Virus record (IMG/VR): IMGVR_UViG_3300046689_000737
Span: 1-38,507 of that record
DNA from: a virus
Length of the DNA stretch: 38,507 bases
Direction: 5' to 3' (one strand)
The number at the start of each line of letters is the position of its first letter. Within the stretch, counting starts at the first letter, position 1. This document shows positions 1 through 8,145 of the stretch, piece after piece. Under the pieces are notes generated by a model. The model did not search any database, had not been told where the DNA came from, and worked only from the letters and a program-made list of their open reading frames with translations. The position numbers and the translations under genes were made by a program.

Positions 1-48
1 GAAGCCTGGTACGACGATGATGACGAGGAGGATAACCGCGGTGAGTGA
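1..48 (+). CDS. C-terminal end of an upstream gene (partial)
   Basis: Reading frame 1 is open from the window edge to a TGA at 46-48 and encodes a very acidic tail, with a run of Asp/Glu residues followed by NRGE. The acidic tail resembles the ends of other proteins in this genome, such as the SSB-like protein and the TS-like protein at 28622. Only 15 residues are visible, so no function can be assigned. The next gene starts inside its last codons, as is usual in this tightly packed operon. Confidence 0.5.
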   Translation, partial: EAWYDDDDEEDNRGE

Positions 49-343
49 GCGATGCTGGGTCTGCGGTTCTGACGACCGGCCCAGGCACGATGAGTTGGTG
101 GCGAACTATGTGATCCACCATCGGTGGTCTCCCAATGGCGACCTGGTGAGGGCGGAACGGCCTTTGCCGGCAAGCCCCAAGCAGCCCCGACAGCAGATCA
201 TGGTGGTGGGGGCGGTAGATACGACTCTCCGCAAGATCTTGATGGACAAGGGGATCATCAGTGACCAGGACTTCGCCGCTCTTCTCGATCCTGGGGACAG
301 CACTGACGGAGATCGAGGCTCTGGGGAGACTCCGAGCCCCTAA
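41..343 (+). CDS. Hypothetical protein with N-terminal CxxC
   Basis: About 100 aa. I chose the GTG at 41 over the ATGs at 17 and 20 because GAGGAGG at 26-32 sits at good spacing in front of it, and the upstream gene ends at 48. The N-terminus carries CWVC, which could bind a metal. The C-terminal half (VDTTLRKILMDKGIISDQDF) looks like a small helical domain that ends in a flexible tail. I do not recognise the family. Its 3' end overlaps the following JAMM gene by 83 nt, so one of the two starts may be misjudged. It sits at the head of the packaging/capsid operon. Confidence 0.55.
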   Translation: MSERCWVCGSDDRPRHDELVANYVIHHRWSPNGDLVRAERPLPASPKQPRQQIMVVGAVDTTLRKILMDKGIISDQDFAALLDPGDSTDGDRGSGETPSP

Positions 344-641
344 CGAGGCTTGCGGGGTTCTCCTCGACATGCCCTGGCGCAAATCTGACGGCACCATGAG
401 CTTCGTGAGGGAGTTGCCCAACCGCTCGATGGAGGGGCCGGGCAGCTATCGAGTCGATGCAGAAGACATCCGGCTAGTGCTGGATGGCCTTGAGGATGTC
501 GAGGATGTCGCTATTTGGCATACTCACCCCTCAGGCTACATCGGACCCTCTCAGCTCGACATGAAAAACCGACCGATGCCCGACATCTGGATGTTGGTCG
601 TAGCCCTGACCGACGAAGGTCCCGTTGCTACCTGGTTCTGA
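261..641 (+). CDS. Stand-alone JAMM/MPN (Mov34-type) metalloprotease
   Basis: 126 aa from GTG 261, with a purine-rich stretch AAGGGG about 7 nt upstream. The complete zinc-metalloprotease signature is visible: Glu29 in NEACG, then H87-T-H89, seven residues, S97, two residues, D100 (HTHPSGYIGPSQLD). This is the E...HxH(7)SxxD pattern of JAB1/MPN/Mov34 proteases and deubiquitinases. The length is that of a bare catalytic domain, without the NlpC/P60 half present in lambda-type tail protein K. It lies two genes upstream of the terminase rather than in the tail module. I see no serine-type prohead protease in the capsid block, so a role in head maturation is conceivable but unproven. Removing a ubiquitin-like host modifier is another possibility. 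The family call is strong; the role is open. Confidence 0.85.
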   Translation: MTRTSPLFSILGTALTEIEALGRLRAPNEACGVLLDMPWRKSDGTMSFVRELPNRSMEGPGSYRVDAEDIRLVLDGLEDVEDVAIWHTHPSGYIGPSQLDMKNRPMPDIWMLVVALTDEGPVATWF

Positions 642-653
642 AAGGAGGTTCCG

Positions 654-1007
654 ATGGAGCCCTTCGGTGTAAACTACAATCGGTTGACCCCCCGTCAGCT
701 GAACGGTTCGGAGTATGGCGGAGTTGGCGAGACGCGGAACACCCTGCAGCCCAAGGGTGCCGATGCTCTGGATGCCTCGGATCGACTTCGACTCGGCTAC
801 CTCGTCGGCGATGAGACTGACACCCTGCAGCTGGGTCTGCTCAGTCTCGAAGACCGCCGGCAGGCACTGGGTCTGAAGCCCGCGAACAACCGCCGCCCGA
901 ACTGGCTGGCCAACACCGGCCGTACCGCGGAGGCCGAGCTCCAGGGCGCCGAGTACCCCGAGGAGATCTCGACCCTCGACCCCTACATCCCCGGACTGGG
1001 TGATTGA
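654..1007 (+). CDS. Hypothetical protein preceding terminase
   Basis: 117 aa. It has an ideal ribosome binding site (AAAGGAGG at 641-648) before the ATG. The protein is hydrophilic, rich in Asn, Gly and Leu, with the central segment DTLQLGLLSLEDRRQALGL and a C-terminal PYIPGLGD. There is no membrane segment, no Cys cluster and no clear helix-turn-helix. Its place directly before the large terminase is where a small terminase subunit is often found, but the sequence gives no DNA-binding signature, so I leave it unassigned. The stop codon overlaps the terminase start. Confidence 0.75.
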   Translation: MEPFGVNYNRLTPRQLNGSEYGGVGETRNTLQPKGADALDASDRLRLGYLVGDETDTLQLGLLSLEDRRQALGLKPANNRRPNWLANTGRTAEAELQGAEYPEEISTLDPYIPGLGD

Positions 1008-2413
1008 GGGTGGAGACTCGATCCCAGTCTGGGCTGATCCTGCCGCAGGGTAAGGTTCTGAAGAAGGACCTTTACTTCCACGAGACAGGCTACCGTCCAC
1101 ACCAGGGTCAGCGCATCATCCACTACGGCACCAACGCCCGTCACCGGGTACTGGTCAACGGCCGACGCTGGGGTAAGACCCTGGCTGGTGCCAAGGAAGC
1201 CGAGCTGATGACGTTCATCCGGAATGGCTTCGGTCAGCCTCAGATCGGGTGGATCATCGGCCCCGAGTACTCCGACTGCGAGAAGGAGTTCCGGGTCATC
1301 TACGACTCGCTGCGCTCCTTGGGTGTGGACCAGGTCAGCACCCGGTTCGTGAACAATGCCGAGAACGGCAACATGCATATCCGGACCAAGTGGGGATTTG
1401 ATCTGCAGTGTAGGTCGGCTCGCCACCCGGAAAGTCTTGTCGGAGAGGGCCTCGACTTCGTCCTCATTGTTGAAGGCGGCAGACATAAGAGGAAGATGTG
1501 GGGCGACTACGTTCGTCCTGCCCTCTCCGACAAGCGAGGCTGGAGTTTCACCTCCGGGGTGCCCGAGGGTGCTACCGAGACCTCGCTGCTGTACTCGCTG
1601 TTCCAGCGCGGCCAGGATGAGACAAAGCGATCCTGGTGGTCCATGCAGATGCCCTCCTGGACCAACGATGTGATCTTCCCCGGCGGCCGCCAGGATCCTG
1701 AGATCGTCGAGGCCCGCGACGACTTGACTGAGGATGAGTTCCGACGCCAGTACGGCGCCGAGTTCGTCGATAACATCGGCCGAGTCATGAAAGAGTGGGA
1801 CAACGACGACCACATCCGGGACCTGGAGTACAACCGGAAGTGGCCGCTGTATGCCGCGGTCGACTTCGGCTACACCAACGACTGGGTGTGGCTATGGATC
1901 CAGACCGATGAGTGGATGAACATCTACGTAATCGGGGAGCACCGCTTCCGACTGCGTGACACCCACGACATCGCCGAGAACGAGCTGAAGCGCCATCCGC
2001 TGATGCCTCGGCTCAACTGCATCTACCCCGACCCGGCCGCCCCGGACGACGCGAACATCCTTCGCAGGGTGCTCGACAAGCCCACCATGTTGGGTACCGG
2101 CGGCGAACTCAAGACCCGCCTGGGCTTGATCCGGAATGCACTGAAGTTGCGTCCGGCTCACCTGCCCGACGGCCACCCCGAGAAGCGCGCTCAGCTCTGG
2201 GTGGACCGGTCATGCACCGACCTCATCTTCGAGATGAACGAGGGTTACCGCTGGCCGGAGAAGCGATCCGACGAGCGCAATGACTCGGAACTACCCATGG
2301 ACAAGGACAACCACGGTCCGGAAGCCCTGGGGCGGTTCTTTAAGGGTCACATGGAAAAGCGAACCGAGGCCAGACGGTCCCGGCAGGCCCAAGTACGAGT
2401 AAGGAGGCGCTGA
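1004..2413 (+). CDS. terL: Terminase, large subunit
   Basis: 469 aa DNA-packaging motor: an N-terminal ATPase powers translocation and a C-terminal RNase-H-fold nuclease cuts concatemers. The Walker A is GRRWGKT (residues 53-59), the terminase form of the P-loop. The Walker-B-like strand is FVLIVEGG, in which the usual Asp is Val but the catalytic Glu is kept. It is followed by the coupling motif SGVPEG. The nuclease acidic residues are in AVDFGYTND, IYPDPAAPDD and the late DKDNHGPEALGR. The start is TTG 1004, overlapping the previous stop, or GTG 1010 two codons in; the sequence does not decide. The portal follows after one base. Confidence 0.95.
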   Translation: MRVETRSQSGLILPQGKVLKKDLYFHETGYRPHQGQRIIHYGTNARHRVLVNGRRWGKTLAGAKEAELMTFIRNGFGQPQIGWIIGPEYSDCEKEFRVIYDSLRSLGVDQVSTRFVNNAENGNMHIRTKWGFDLQCRSARHPESLVGEGLDFVLIVEGGRHKRKMWGDYVRPALSDKRGWSFTSGVPEGATETSLLYSLFQRGQDETKRSWWSMQMPSWTNDVIFPGGRQDPEIVEARDDLTEDEFRRQYGAEFVDNIGRVMKEWDNDDHIRDLEYNRKWPLYAAVDFGYTNDWVWLWIQTDEWMNIYVIGEHRFRLRDTHDIAENELKRHPLMPRLNCIYPDPAAPDDANILRRVLDKPTMLGTGGELKTRLGLIRNALKLRPAHLPDGHPEKRAQLWVDRSCTDLIFEMNEGYRWPEKRSDERNDSELPMDKDNHGPEALGRFFKGHMEKRTEARRSRQAQVRVRRR

Positions 2414-2414
2414 A

Positions 2415-4151
2415 GTGGTTGGCTTTGACGACCAGGGCCCGTACACCAACGCGCTCATCCTGGGCGGGTCTGACGGGTACTCCTGGCTTCCGAAGAAGGC
2501 TCGCGAGCGCGCCCAGGCCTACCAGAAGTACGACCAGATCTACTGGAACGACATCACCCAGTATGCCATCCGGTACCTGGTCGGTGAGCAGCCGGTGTTC
2601 ATCCCGAACGCCCGCACGGTGGTCGACACCACGGCCCACTACTATCTCAAGGGCCTGGCAGTCAGCCTCAAGGAACCCGAGAAGTACACCAAGACCGCTG
2701 AGGCGCTGACCAAGTTCCTCAAGCGTGAGATGTTCCTTTCGAGGTTCCACACCGCGAAGCACACTGGGGTGACCCGGGGCGACTACTGCTTCCACCTGAC
2801 CGCCGACCCGGACAAGCCCGAGGACAGCCGCCTCTCGCTGAACTCGGTGCACCCAGGCAAGGTCATCTTGGACGAGGACCCCGAGAACTGCGAGCGGATC
2901 ATCCGAGCGCACCTCGTCGAGCGGATCCCTCACCCCGACCCGTCCAAGAAGGGCGAGTTTGCCATTAAGGAACTCGTCTACTGGTACGACGACGGCGACA
3001 GCGATGCCGACGACCAGGAAGACCTGGCTCCTTACCCTGACCAGGTAGTTCGGGATGACGACCGATCGGGCACCACCCGGCGGGTCATGCGGGCCGAGCG
3101 CATCTGGTCCACCGAGAAGCCGTGGTATGACGAGGAAGAGCGAGAGCTCATCACCATCACGCTTCCCGAAGAGGCACTGCCTGACCCCATCGACACCATC
3201 CCCGTCTACTGGTTCACGAACCTGGGCTGGGATGATGGACCGTACGGCTACTCTGAGCTCCGCGGCTTCGAGCGGAACTTCCAGAGCATCAGCCAGGTCA
3301 CTACAGACCAGGGTACTTCGCTCTCCCTCGAAGGCCTGGGTGTCTACGCCACCGACGGCGGTAAGCCGGTCAGCAATACCGGTGCCGAGGAGGACTGGGA
3401 GATTGGCCCGGGCAAGGTCATGGAAGTATCCCAGGGCGCGTACTTCCGTCGCGTCGAGGGTGTGGGATCGGTCAAGCCGAACATTGACCACATCGACTAC
3501 CTGGAAGCTAAGATTCGCGAGGCGGGAGGCCTCTCGGATGTGGCTCTGGGCCGAGTCGATGTCCAGACCGCCAACTCGGGCATTGCCCTGGCGATCAAGT
3601 TCATGCCCACGCTCGCCAAGCTCGACGAGCGCGACAAGACCGGCGTCGACCGCTTGACCCAGCTCTTCTATGACTGGCAGAAGTGGTACGAGGCCTACGA
3701 GGGGACCAAGCTCGACGGGGACATCGAGGTCACCATCGGCGACAAGTTGCCGACGGACCGCACGGGGCGGATCAACGAGCTGAACAACATGCTCGACCGC
3801 GGCGTGATCTCGAGGCAGTACTACCGGGCTGAGATGCAGAAGCTCGGGTACGAGTTCCCCGACGACATCGAAGACCAGATCGACGAGGAGAAGCAGAAGG
3901 AGGCCGAACAAGCGGCCGCCATGGCTCCTCCCGGTCTCGCAGAGAATGCGGTCGATGCCTCCACTGGCAACATGCCACCGCCGCCCGGCAACCAGCCGGG
4001 TCAGGTGACTCAGAAGAAGGCAGTCTTCAACCGTAGCAACAACAAGGCTCGGCCCAACGAAAGCGGTGGGACCGAGGCTGGACAGAAGGTCGGTAACCAG
4101 GCGCGGGGCGGGAAGCCCATCGTCACCAAGCGGGTACCGACCGCCAAGTAA
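2415..4151 (+). CDS. Portal protein (SPP1 gp6-like)
   Basis: 578 aa. It forms the dodecameric ring at the capsid vertex through which DNA passes. The GTG start at 2415 is set by AAGGAGG at 2401-2407 and lies one base after the terminase stop. The N-terminal clip/wing region is followed by the long stem helix (roughly residues 340-400) with GLSDVALGRVDVQTANSGIA, typical of SPP1-like portals. The C-terminal 80 residues are low-complexity and basic (NKARPNE..., KPIVTKRVPTAK). Length and position between terminase and scaffold fit the family. Confidence 0.93.
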   Translation: MVGFDDQGPYTNALILGGSDGYSWLPKKARERAQAYQKYDQIYWNDITQYAIRYLVGEQPVFIPNARTVVDTTAHYYLKGLAVSLKEPEKYTKTAEALTKFLKREMFLSRFHTAKHTGVTRGDYCFHLTADPDKPEDSRLSLNSVHPGKVILDEDPENCERIIRAHLVERIPHPDPSKKGEFAIKELVYWYDDGDSDADDQEDLAPYPDQVVRDDDRSGTTRRVMRAERIWSTEKPWYDEEERELITITLPEEALPDPIDTIPVYWFTNLGWDDGPYGYSELRGFERNFQSISQVTTDQGTSLSLEGLGVYATDGGKPVSNTGAEEDWEIGPGKVMEVSQGAYFRRVEGVGSVKPNIDHIDYLEAKIREAGGLSDVALGRVDVQTANSGIALAIKFMPTLAKLDERDKTGVDRLTQLFYDWQKWYEAYEGTKLDGDIEVTIGDKLPTDRTGRINELNNMLDRGVISRQYYRAEMQKLGYEFPDDIEDQIDEEKQKEAEQAAAMAPPGLAENAVDASTGNMPPPPGNQPGQVTQKKAVFNRSNNKARPNESGGTEAGQKVGNQARGGKPIVTKRVPTAK

Positions 4152-4188
4152 ACAGGGCGAGATGCCCTCAGAGTATAAGGAGCGCGGG

Positions 4189-4923
4189 ATGCGCGGCACG
4201 CGGCACAACTGGTGGCTCACCCTCAACACCCCCATCATCGGCTACGACGATGGCCAGAACACGCCGGGCACCGGCGATGGCAACGCCAATTCAGGCGACG
4301 GCCAGGGCGCATCGGGTGAGGGCGCTGGGGGAACTGGTACGGAAGGCCAGGGAGCTGGCAGCACCGGCGACGAAGGTCAGGGGGCCAGCGACGACACCGC
4401 GGGCCTCAAGAGCGCCCTTCAGAAGGAGCGCGACGGCCGCAAGGCTATGGAGAAGGAGCTCGCCCGGTACAAGAAGGCTGAGCAGGACAAGGCAGATGCC
4501 GACAAGTCCGAGGTCGACCGAGCCACTACCCAGGCTCAGCGCGCCGAGGAGAAGGCTGCCAAGCTGGCGGTCGGCTTCAAGGACTCGGCAGTCCGTAGCG
4601 CCATCCTCTCCGCTGCCGGCAAGGCCAAGTTCCTCGACCCTTCCGACGCCCTCCGCCCCGAGGTGATTGCGGCCATCGGTGTGGAACAGGATGAGGACGA
4701 CCCGACCAACGTCACCATCGACGAGGCCACTGTCACCGCCGCGGTCAAGAAGCTCGCCACCGAGAAGAAGCACTACATCGGTACGGGCAACGGCCAGACG
4801 CAGCAGCAGAAGCCCCCGAAGAGCGGTTCCTCCTTCGGCGGTAACAACAACCAGGGCCAGGGCGACCCCGAGAAGGCCGCTCTGCTTGCCAAGTACCCCG
4901 CGCTCCGCGGACGCATCGGATAA
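4189..4923 (+). CDS. Capsid scaffolding protein
   Basis: 244 aa. The start is ATG 4189, preceded by AAGGAG at 4177-4182; the longer frame back to 4066 overlaps the portal gene and lacks a ribosome site. After a short basic, Trp-containing N-terminus comes a Gly/Ser/Asp low-complexity stretch (residues about 20-65). A long charged coiled coil (LQKERDGRKAMEKELARYKK...) runs to about residue 130, followed by a small folded domain and a Gln/Gly/Asn-rich linker. The C-terminal end, KYPALRGRIG, is the likely capsid-binding element. This architecture between portal and capsid genes is that of DUF4355-like phage scaffolds. It is removed or degraded during head assembly in relatives. Confidence 0.88.
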   Translation: MRGTRHNWWLTLNTPIIGYDDGQNTPGTGDGNANSGDGQGASGEGAGGTGTEGQGAGSTGDEGQGASDDTAGLKSALQKERDGRKAMEKELARYKKAEQDKADADKSEVDRATTQAQRAEEKAAKLAVGFKDSAVRSAILSAAGKAKFLDPSDALRPEVIAAIGVEQDEDDPTNVTIDEATVTAAVKKLATEKKHYIGTGNGQTQQQKPPKSGSSFGGNNNQGQGDPEKAALLAKYPALRGRIG

Positions 4924-4947
4924 TCTAGAAAGAAGGAGCTTGCCACC

Positions 4948-5400
4948 ATGGGTGCTGCTCGTTACGACAAGTACGACCCGATCACCGGAGGTTTCCGGGC
5001 GCCCCTCGCCGCGGACCTCACCTTCGACGCCGCGGGCCACTACGGTCCGAAGGCCATCTCGCTGAACGCCAGCGGTCAGGTGGTCGAGGGCACGGCCGGA
5101 CAGTCCGGCGGGCTGGGCATCCTGGTCAAGAACGTCCCGCTCTACCCGAACCTCGGCAACGTCCCGGGTGCGGTCAACGCGGGCGTGCCCATCGGTGGCA
5201 AGGCCGGCAACATCGTCGACGTCATGACCGACGGCGACATCGTCAGTGTCCCCGGCCTGGTCGCCGGCACCGCGTACTACGCGGCGGCCAACGGTACCCT
5301 GACCTCCACCGGTCCGGCTGCGGGGGTCAACGGCTACTACGTCGGTCACACCGTCGAGGCCGATCGTCTCGTGGTCCGCTTCCAGCGGGTCCAGGGCTAA
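4948..5400 (+). CDS. Capsid decoration/head-fibre-like protein
   Basis: 150 aa. AAGGAG precedes the ATG. The protein is Gly/Ala/Val-rich and beta-predicted, with the repeated pattern of the DUF2190-like or head decoration proteins commonly encoded just before the major capsid protein (for example GDIVSVPGLVAGTAYYAA and GYYVGHTVEADRLVVRFQRV). It probably coats the capsid surface. No enzymatic motif is visible. Position and composition support the call; the precise family is not certain. Confidence 0.75.
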   Translation: MGAARYDKYDPITGGFRAPLAADLTFDAAGHYGPKAISLNASGQVVEGTAGQSGGLGILVKNVPLYPNLGNVPGAVNAGVPIGGKAGNIVDVMTDGDIVSVPGLVAGTAYYAAANGTLTSTGPAAGVNGYYVGHTVEADRLVVRFQRVQG

Positions 5401-5445
5401 GCGCCCGAACAACCTGACCCTCTGAGGAGTAAGGACCTCCACACC

Positions 5446-6633
5446 ATGTTGATCGTCAACGAACGGCTCACGCCGCGTCAGCGCCTGCTGCTGGCGTCCT
5501 CGCCCATCCTCGGATACGACGGCCCGGGCAACCAGGCCGGTGTGAACGAGCGCGCCGACATCCTGACGCAGGCCGCGGATGGCTCGGATCTCAACGAGAT
5601 CTGGCGCGAGATCTCGCAGACCCTGTCGATCTGGAACAGCCAGCGCAACACGCTGATCTCGATGCTGACGTACAACGTCAACGAGCCCATCGAGCACGTC
5701 GGCATCCCGGGCCAGACCGACTTCGAGGAAGCCTCCGAGTACGGCCAGCCTCGCGGAGCCTCGGGTTACACCTACGTGAACCGCGGCTACGACTTCAAGT
5801 TCTACGACCTGGCCATGCGGTACACCTGGATGTTCCTGGCCGAGGCCGGCGGGGAGCAGCTCCGGAACCTGAACAACCAGGCGCTGGAGGCGGACAACCG
5901 CCTGCTGTTCAACAAGGTCTTCAAGACCGTGTTCAACCCGACGAACACCGTCGGCATCGCGGACCGCAACATCCCCACTACCGTCGTGAAGTTCTACAAC
6001 GGTGACGGCGAGGTTCCGCCGGTCTACAAGAACAACACCTTCGCCGGCTCTCACACACACTACTCGACCACGAACGCGCTGGCCACGGCCTCCACGCTCA
6101 CGTCGCCCACCATCGACGCGGTCGAGATCGACTTCAAGAAGCACGGCTACACCCCCGCGATCTCCGGCACCCGCCTGGTCCTCATGGTCAACCCCCAGGA
6201 GGGGCAGATCGTTCGCGGCTTCAAGGTCGCCAACGGCTCGAAGTACGACTTCATCCCCAGCGCCAACTACGGCGGCGGGGTGTACCTCCCCTTCAACGGC
6301 GGCATCATCGCGCGGCCGGAGGAGGTCGTCGACAACCAGATCGGTACCTACGGGCCGTTCCAGGTGGTCGAGGAGGAGTACGTCCCGGCGGGCTACATCG
6401 CCTTCTTCGCCTCGGGTGGCAACTTCAGCCTCAACAACCCGATCGGTATCCGGGAGCACTCGAACCCGGCCTACCGCGGTCTCACGCTCATCCCCGGCCA
6501 GCGGTCGGACTACCCGCTCATCGACTCGTTCTACCGTCGCGGCTTCGGCACCGGCATCCGGCAGCGAGGCGCGGGATTCCTCGTGCAGGTCACCAGCTCC
6601 GCGACCTACACCGTCCCGGCCATCTACGCCTGA
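5446..6633 (+). CDS. Major capsid protein
   Basis: 395 aa shell protein, probably with an HK97-type fold. There is no obvious delta-domain that would need cleavage: the sequence starts directly with MLIVNERLTPRQR and moves quickly into the N-arm. Features include the E-loop region (TSPTIDAVEIDFKKHG...), a Gly-rich segment (NYGGGVYLPFNGG) and an ordered C-terminus (RQRGAGFLVQVTSSATY). It follows the scaffold and decoration genes and is followed by a hairpin, as expected for a very highly expressed gene. Codon use is extremely GC-biased at third positions, more so than its neighbours, which also suggests high expression. Confidence 0.92.
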   Translation: MLIVNERLTPRQRLLLASSPILGYDGPGNQAGVNERADILTQAADGSDLNEIWREISQTLSIWNSQRNTLISMLTYNVNEPIEHVGIPGQTDFEEASEYGQPRGASGYTYVNRGYDFKFYDLAMRYTWMFLAEAGGEQLRNLNNQALEADNRLLFNKVFKTVFNPTNTVGIADRNIPTTVVKFYNGDGEVPPVYKNNTFAGSHTHYSTTNALATASTLTSPTIDAVEIDFKKHGYTPAISGTRLVLMVNPQEGQIVRGFKVANGSKYDFIPSANYGGGVYLPFNGGIIARPEEVVDNQIGTYGPFQVVEEEYVPAGYIAFFASGGNFSLNNPIGIREHSNPAYRGLTLIPGQRSDYPLIDSFYRRGFGTGIRQRGAGFLVQVTSSATYTVPAIYA

Positions 6634-6643
6634 CCCTGATCTG

Positions 6644-6682
6644 ACCCGGCGGGTGTGGAGTTCCTACCTACATCCGCCGGGT
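6644..6682 (+). terminator. Hairpin after the capsid gene
   Basis: Arms at 6644-6656 and 6670-6682 form a 13-bp stem with a single G-U pair (ACCCGGCGG outer part) and a 13-nt loop. No U tract follows, and the next ribosome site begins at about 6697. It may act as an attenuator or mRNA 3'-end stabiliser that keeps capsid mRNA in excess over downstream connector mRNA, rather than as a full terminator. Confidence 0.6.
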
Positions 6683-6710
6683 TGGCCCGCCCCGATAAGG
6701 AGAGAAAGAC

Positions 6711-7055
6711 ATGGCGGAGAAGAACCCGCTCGACGAGATCGTCGACGACCTCGTGGTCTTCAAGCACGAGGACCCCACCCACCCCGACGGCCAGTACTTC
6801 AGCAACAACCCGATGTGGCAGGACAGCCGCATCCGGGAGCACTGGATGAGCCGCCACAGCGACGAGGCGGTCGCCGACCGTCAGGCCTCCGAGGCTTCCG
6901 ACGAGGACATCGCCGATCTCGAGGGCGACGACTACGAGACCTGGACCAACGAGCAGCTCCGTACCGAGCTCGCGAGCCGGGAACTCTCGGTCGACGGCAA
7001 GAAGGTCGACCTGGTCAACCGCCTCCGCGAGGACGACGCCGCCGAACAGGAGTAA
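6711..7055 (+). CDS. SAP/HeH-like domain head protein
   Basis: 114 aa. An acidic, flexible N-terminal two thirds leads to a C-terminal helix-extended loop-helix motif (residues about 79-108, WTNEQLRTELASRELSVDG and KKVDLVNRLRED). This has the SAP/HeH/LEM pattern known from rho N-termini and many phage proteins encoded between capsid and connector genes. The motif can bind nucleic acid, and the protein may sit at the head interior or neck. GATAAGGAGAG supplies the ribosome site. Confidence 0.7.
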   Translation: MAEKNPLDEIVDDLVVFKHEDPTHPDGQYFSNNPMWQDSRIREHWMSRHSDEAVADRQASEASDEDIADLEGDDYETWTNEQLRTELASRELSVDGKKVDLVNRLREDDAAEQE

Positions 7056-7058
7056 GCC

Positions 7059-7391
7059 ATGGCGACACCGCCCACTTCGATGGACCTGCTCAGGCTGTAC
7101 ATAGACGATGTGATGCCCACCGATGGCACCGATCCGATGTTCTCAGATGCCGAACTCCAGCTGGTGCTGGACAACGCTCTGGACTCTCCTGAGCGGGCCG
7201 CGGTGGAGGGGTGGCGCTGGAAGGCTGCCAAGTACGCAGCCCTGGTCGACGTGACCGAGGGCAATGCCTCACGAGCCATGTCCGACATGCAGGGTCATGC
7301 CATGGAGATGGTCAAGCACTTCGAGCGGTCTTCCGCAGGACCGACCGAGGGGCGCACGAGGATCGGCACGATCAGGAGAAGGAGCTTCTAA
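7059..7391 (+). CDS. Head-tail adaptor (connector)
   Basis: 110 aa. The mostly helical sequence with FSDAELQLVLDNALDSPERAA followed by EGWRWKAAKYAALVDVTEGNASRAMSDM matches the actinophage family of head-to-tail adaptors that dock beneath the portal (gp15/HK97 gp6-like). It starts three bases after the preceding stop, and its own stop overlaps the next ATG by one base (TAATG), implying coupled translation. The C-terminus is basic. Confidence 0.8.
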   Translation: MATPPTSMDLLRLYIDDVMPTDGTDPMFSDAELQLVLDNALDSPERAAVEGWRWKAAKYAALVDVTEGNASRAMSDMQGHAMEMVKHFERSSAGPTEGRTRIGTIRRRSF

Positions 7392-7795
7392 TGGACGCCA
7401 CCATGACCAAAGCCCTCCGCAAGGTCATGGCGGCGTTCATCGAGGCAGACGGTCGGCCGATCGTACTTCACCGGCCGACCTTCTCGAGGACGGGTACTGG
7501 GGGCTACGTCAAGGGTGCGTGGCAGACGCTAGCCCCCCAGACCTTCCGCCTGGTGATGTATCGCCGCCGCCTGACCGACCTCACGACGCCCAAGGCCGAT
7601 GGAGAGGTTCCGACACTTCCGTATGTGTTGGTGGGAGCATTTTCTAGCGATGTCGAGCGAATGGATGAGTTCTCGCTTGACGGGGTCTATTATCGTATCC
7701 AAGGGATCGAGCCTCACACCAACGACCGGGTCCACACTGATCGAGTAGTGGCACAGCTGATAGCTCTAGACCAGGAGGGCGTCACATGGGTATGA
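7391..7795 (+). CDS. Head-tail stopper / head closure protein
   Basis: 134 aa from ATG 7391, which overlaps the previous stop and has AAGGAG upstream; the upstream extension to 7211 is a shadow inside the adaptor gene. The sequence is beta-rich (DRPIVLHRPT-like strand, LPYVLVGAFSSDVERMDEFSLDGVYYRIQGI), as in the SPP1 gp16/HK97 gp7-type stoppers that plug the connector after packaging. Position between adaptor and gp10-like protein is that of the usual connector series. Confidence 0.7.
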   Translation: MDATMTKALRKVMAAFIEADGRPIVLHRPTFSRTGTGGYVKGAWQTLAPQTFRLVMYRRRLTDLTTPKADGEVPTLPYVLVGAFSSDVERMDEFSLDGVYYRIQGIEPHTNDRVHTDRVVAQLIALDQEGVTWV

Positions 7796-8145
7796 GTGGC
7801 ATGTTCCTCCGGAACTCTATGAGCCGGGGGATCGCACGAGCCGAGGTAGTGGTACCCCAGGAACTCGAGCACAACGTACTAGAAACCGCGATCGATGCCC
7901 TGGAGTTCGCCAAGGAGCAGGCGCCATGGGAAGACCGCACCGGCGACGCCCGAGATGGCCTGGATGTCGACGTCAGCTGGGAGGGCGAGAACATCGTCTG
8001 GCAGATGTTCCATACCGTGGACTACGGCCTCTACCTCGAGACTCGGTGGAATGGCAAGTACTCGGTGATCATGCCGACCCTCGAGCTCTTTGCCCCCCAG
8101 ATAGGCCGCGGGCTGAGCGAGAGCGGAGGTAACTACGGTGGCTAG
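7786..8145 (+). CDS. HK97 gp10-like connector/tail completion protein
   Basis: 119 aa, overlapping the previous gene by 10 nt. The core AKEQAPWEDRTGDARDGL...TVDYGLYLETRWNGKYSVIMP matches the HK97-gp10 family (aPwdTG.ar..i, then YG.yLE), which helps join tail to head. Translation is probably coupled to the upstream gene, since no strong ribosome site is seen at this overlap. The family call rests on the motif plus position. Confidence 0.85.
   Translation: MGMSGMFLRNSMSRGIARAEVVVPQELEHNVLETAIDALEFAKEQAPWEDRTGDARDGLDVDVSWEGENIVWQMFHTVDYGLYLETRWNGKYSVIMPTLELFAPQIGRGLSESGGNYGG

Noticed and set aside
4066-4188. N-terminal extension of the scaffold protein
   Set aside because: Lies mostly inside the portal gene, has no ribosome site and has out-of-frame composition; ATG 4189 is preceded by AAGGAG.
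2340-4238. 632-aa minus-strand ORF opposite the portal gene
   Set aside because: Shadow of the GC-rich portal frame; low-complexity composition and no recognisable motif.
4291-6459. 722-aa minus-strand ORF opposite scaffold and capsid genes
   Set aside because: Shadow ORF rich in Val, Asp, Gly and Arg from antisense codon bias; the plus strand holds clear virion genes.
7211-7390. N-terminal extension of the stopper protein
   Set aside because: Entirely within the adaptor gene; ATG 7391 has AAGGAG and a TAATG overlap.
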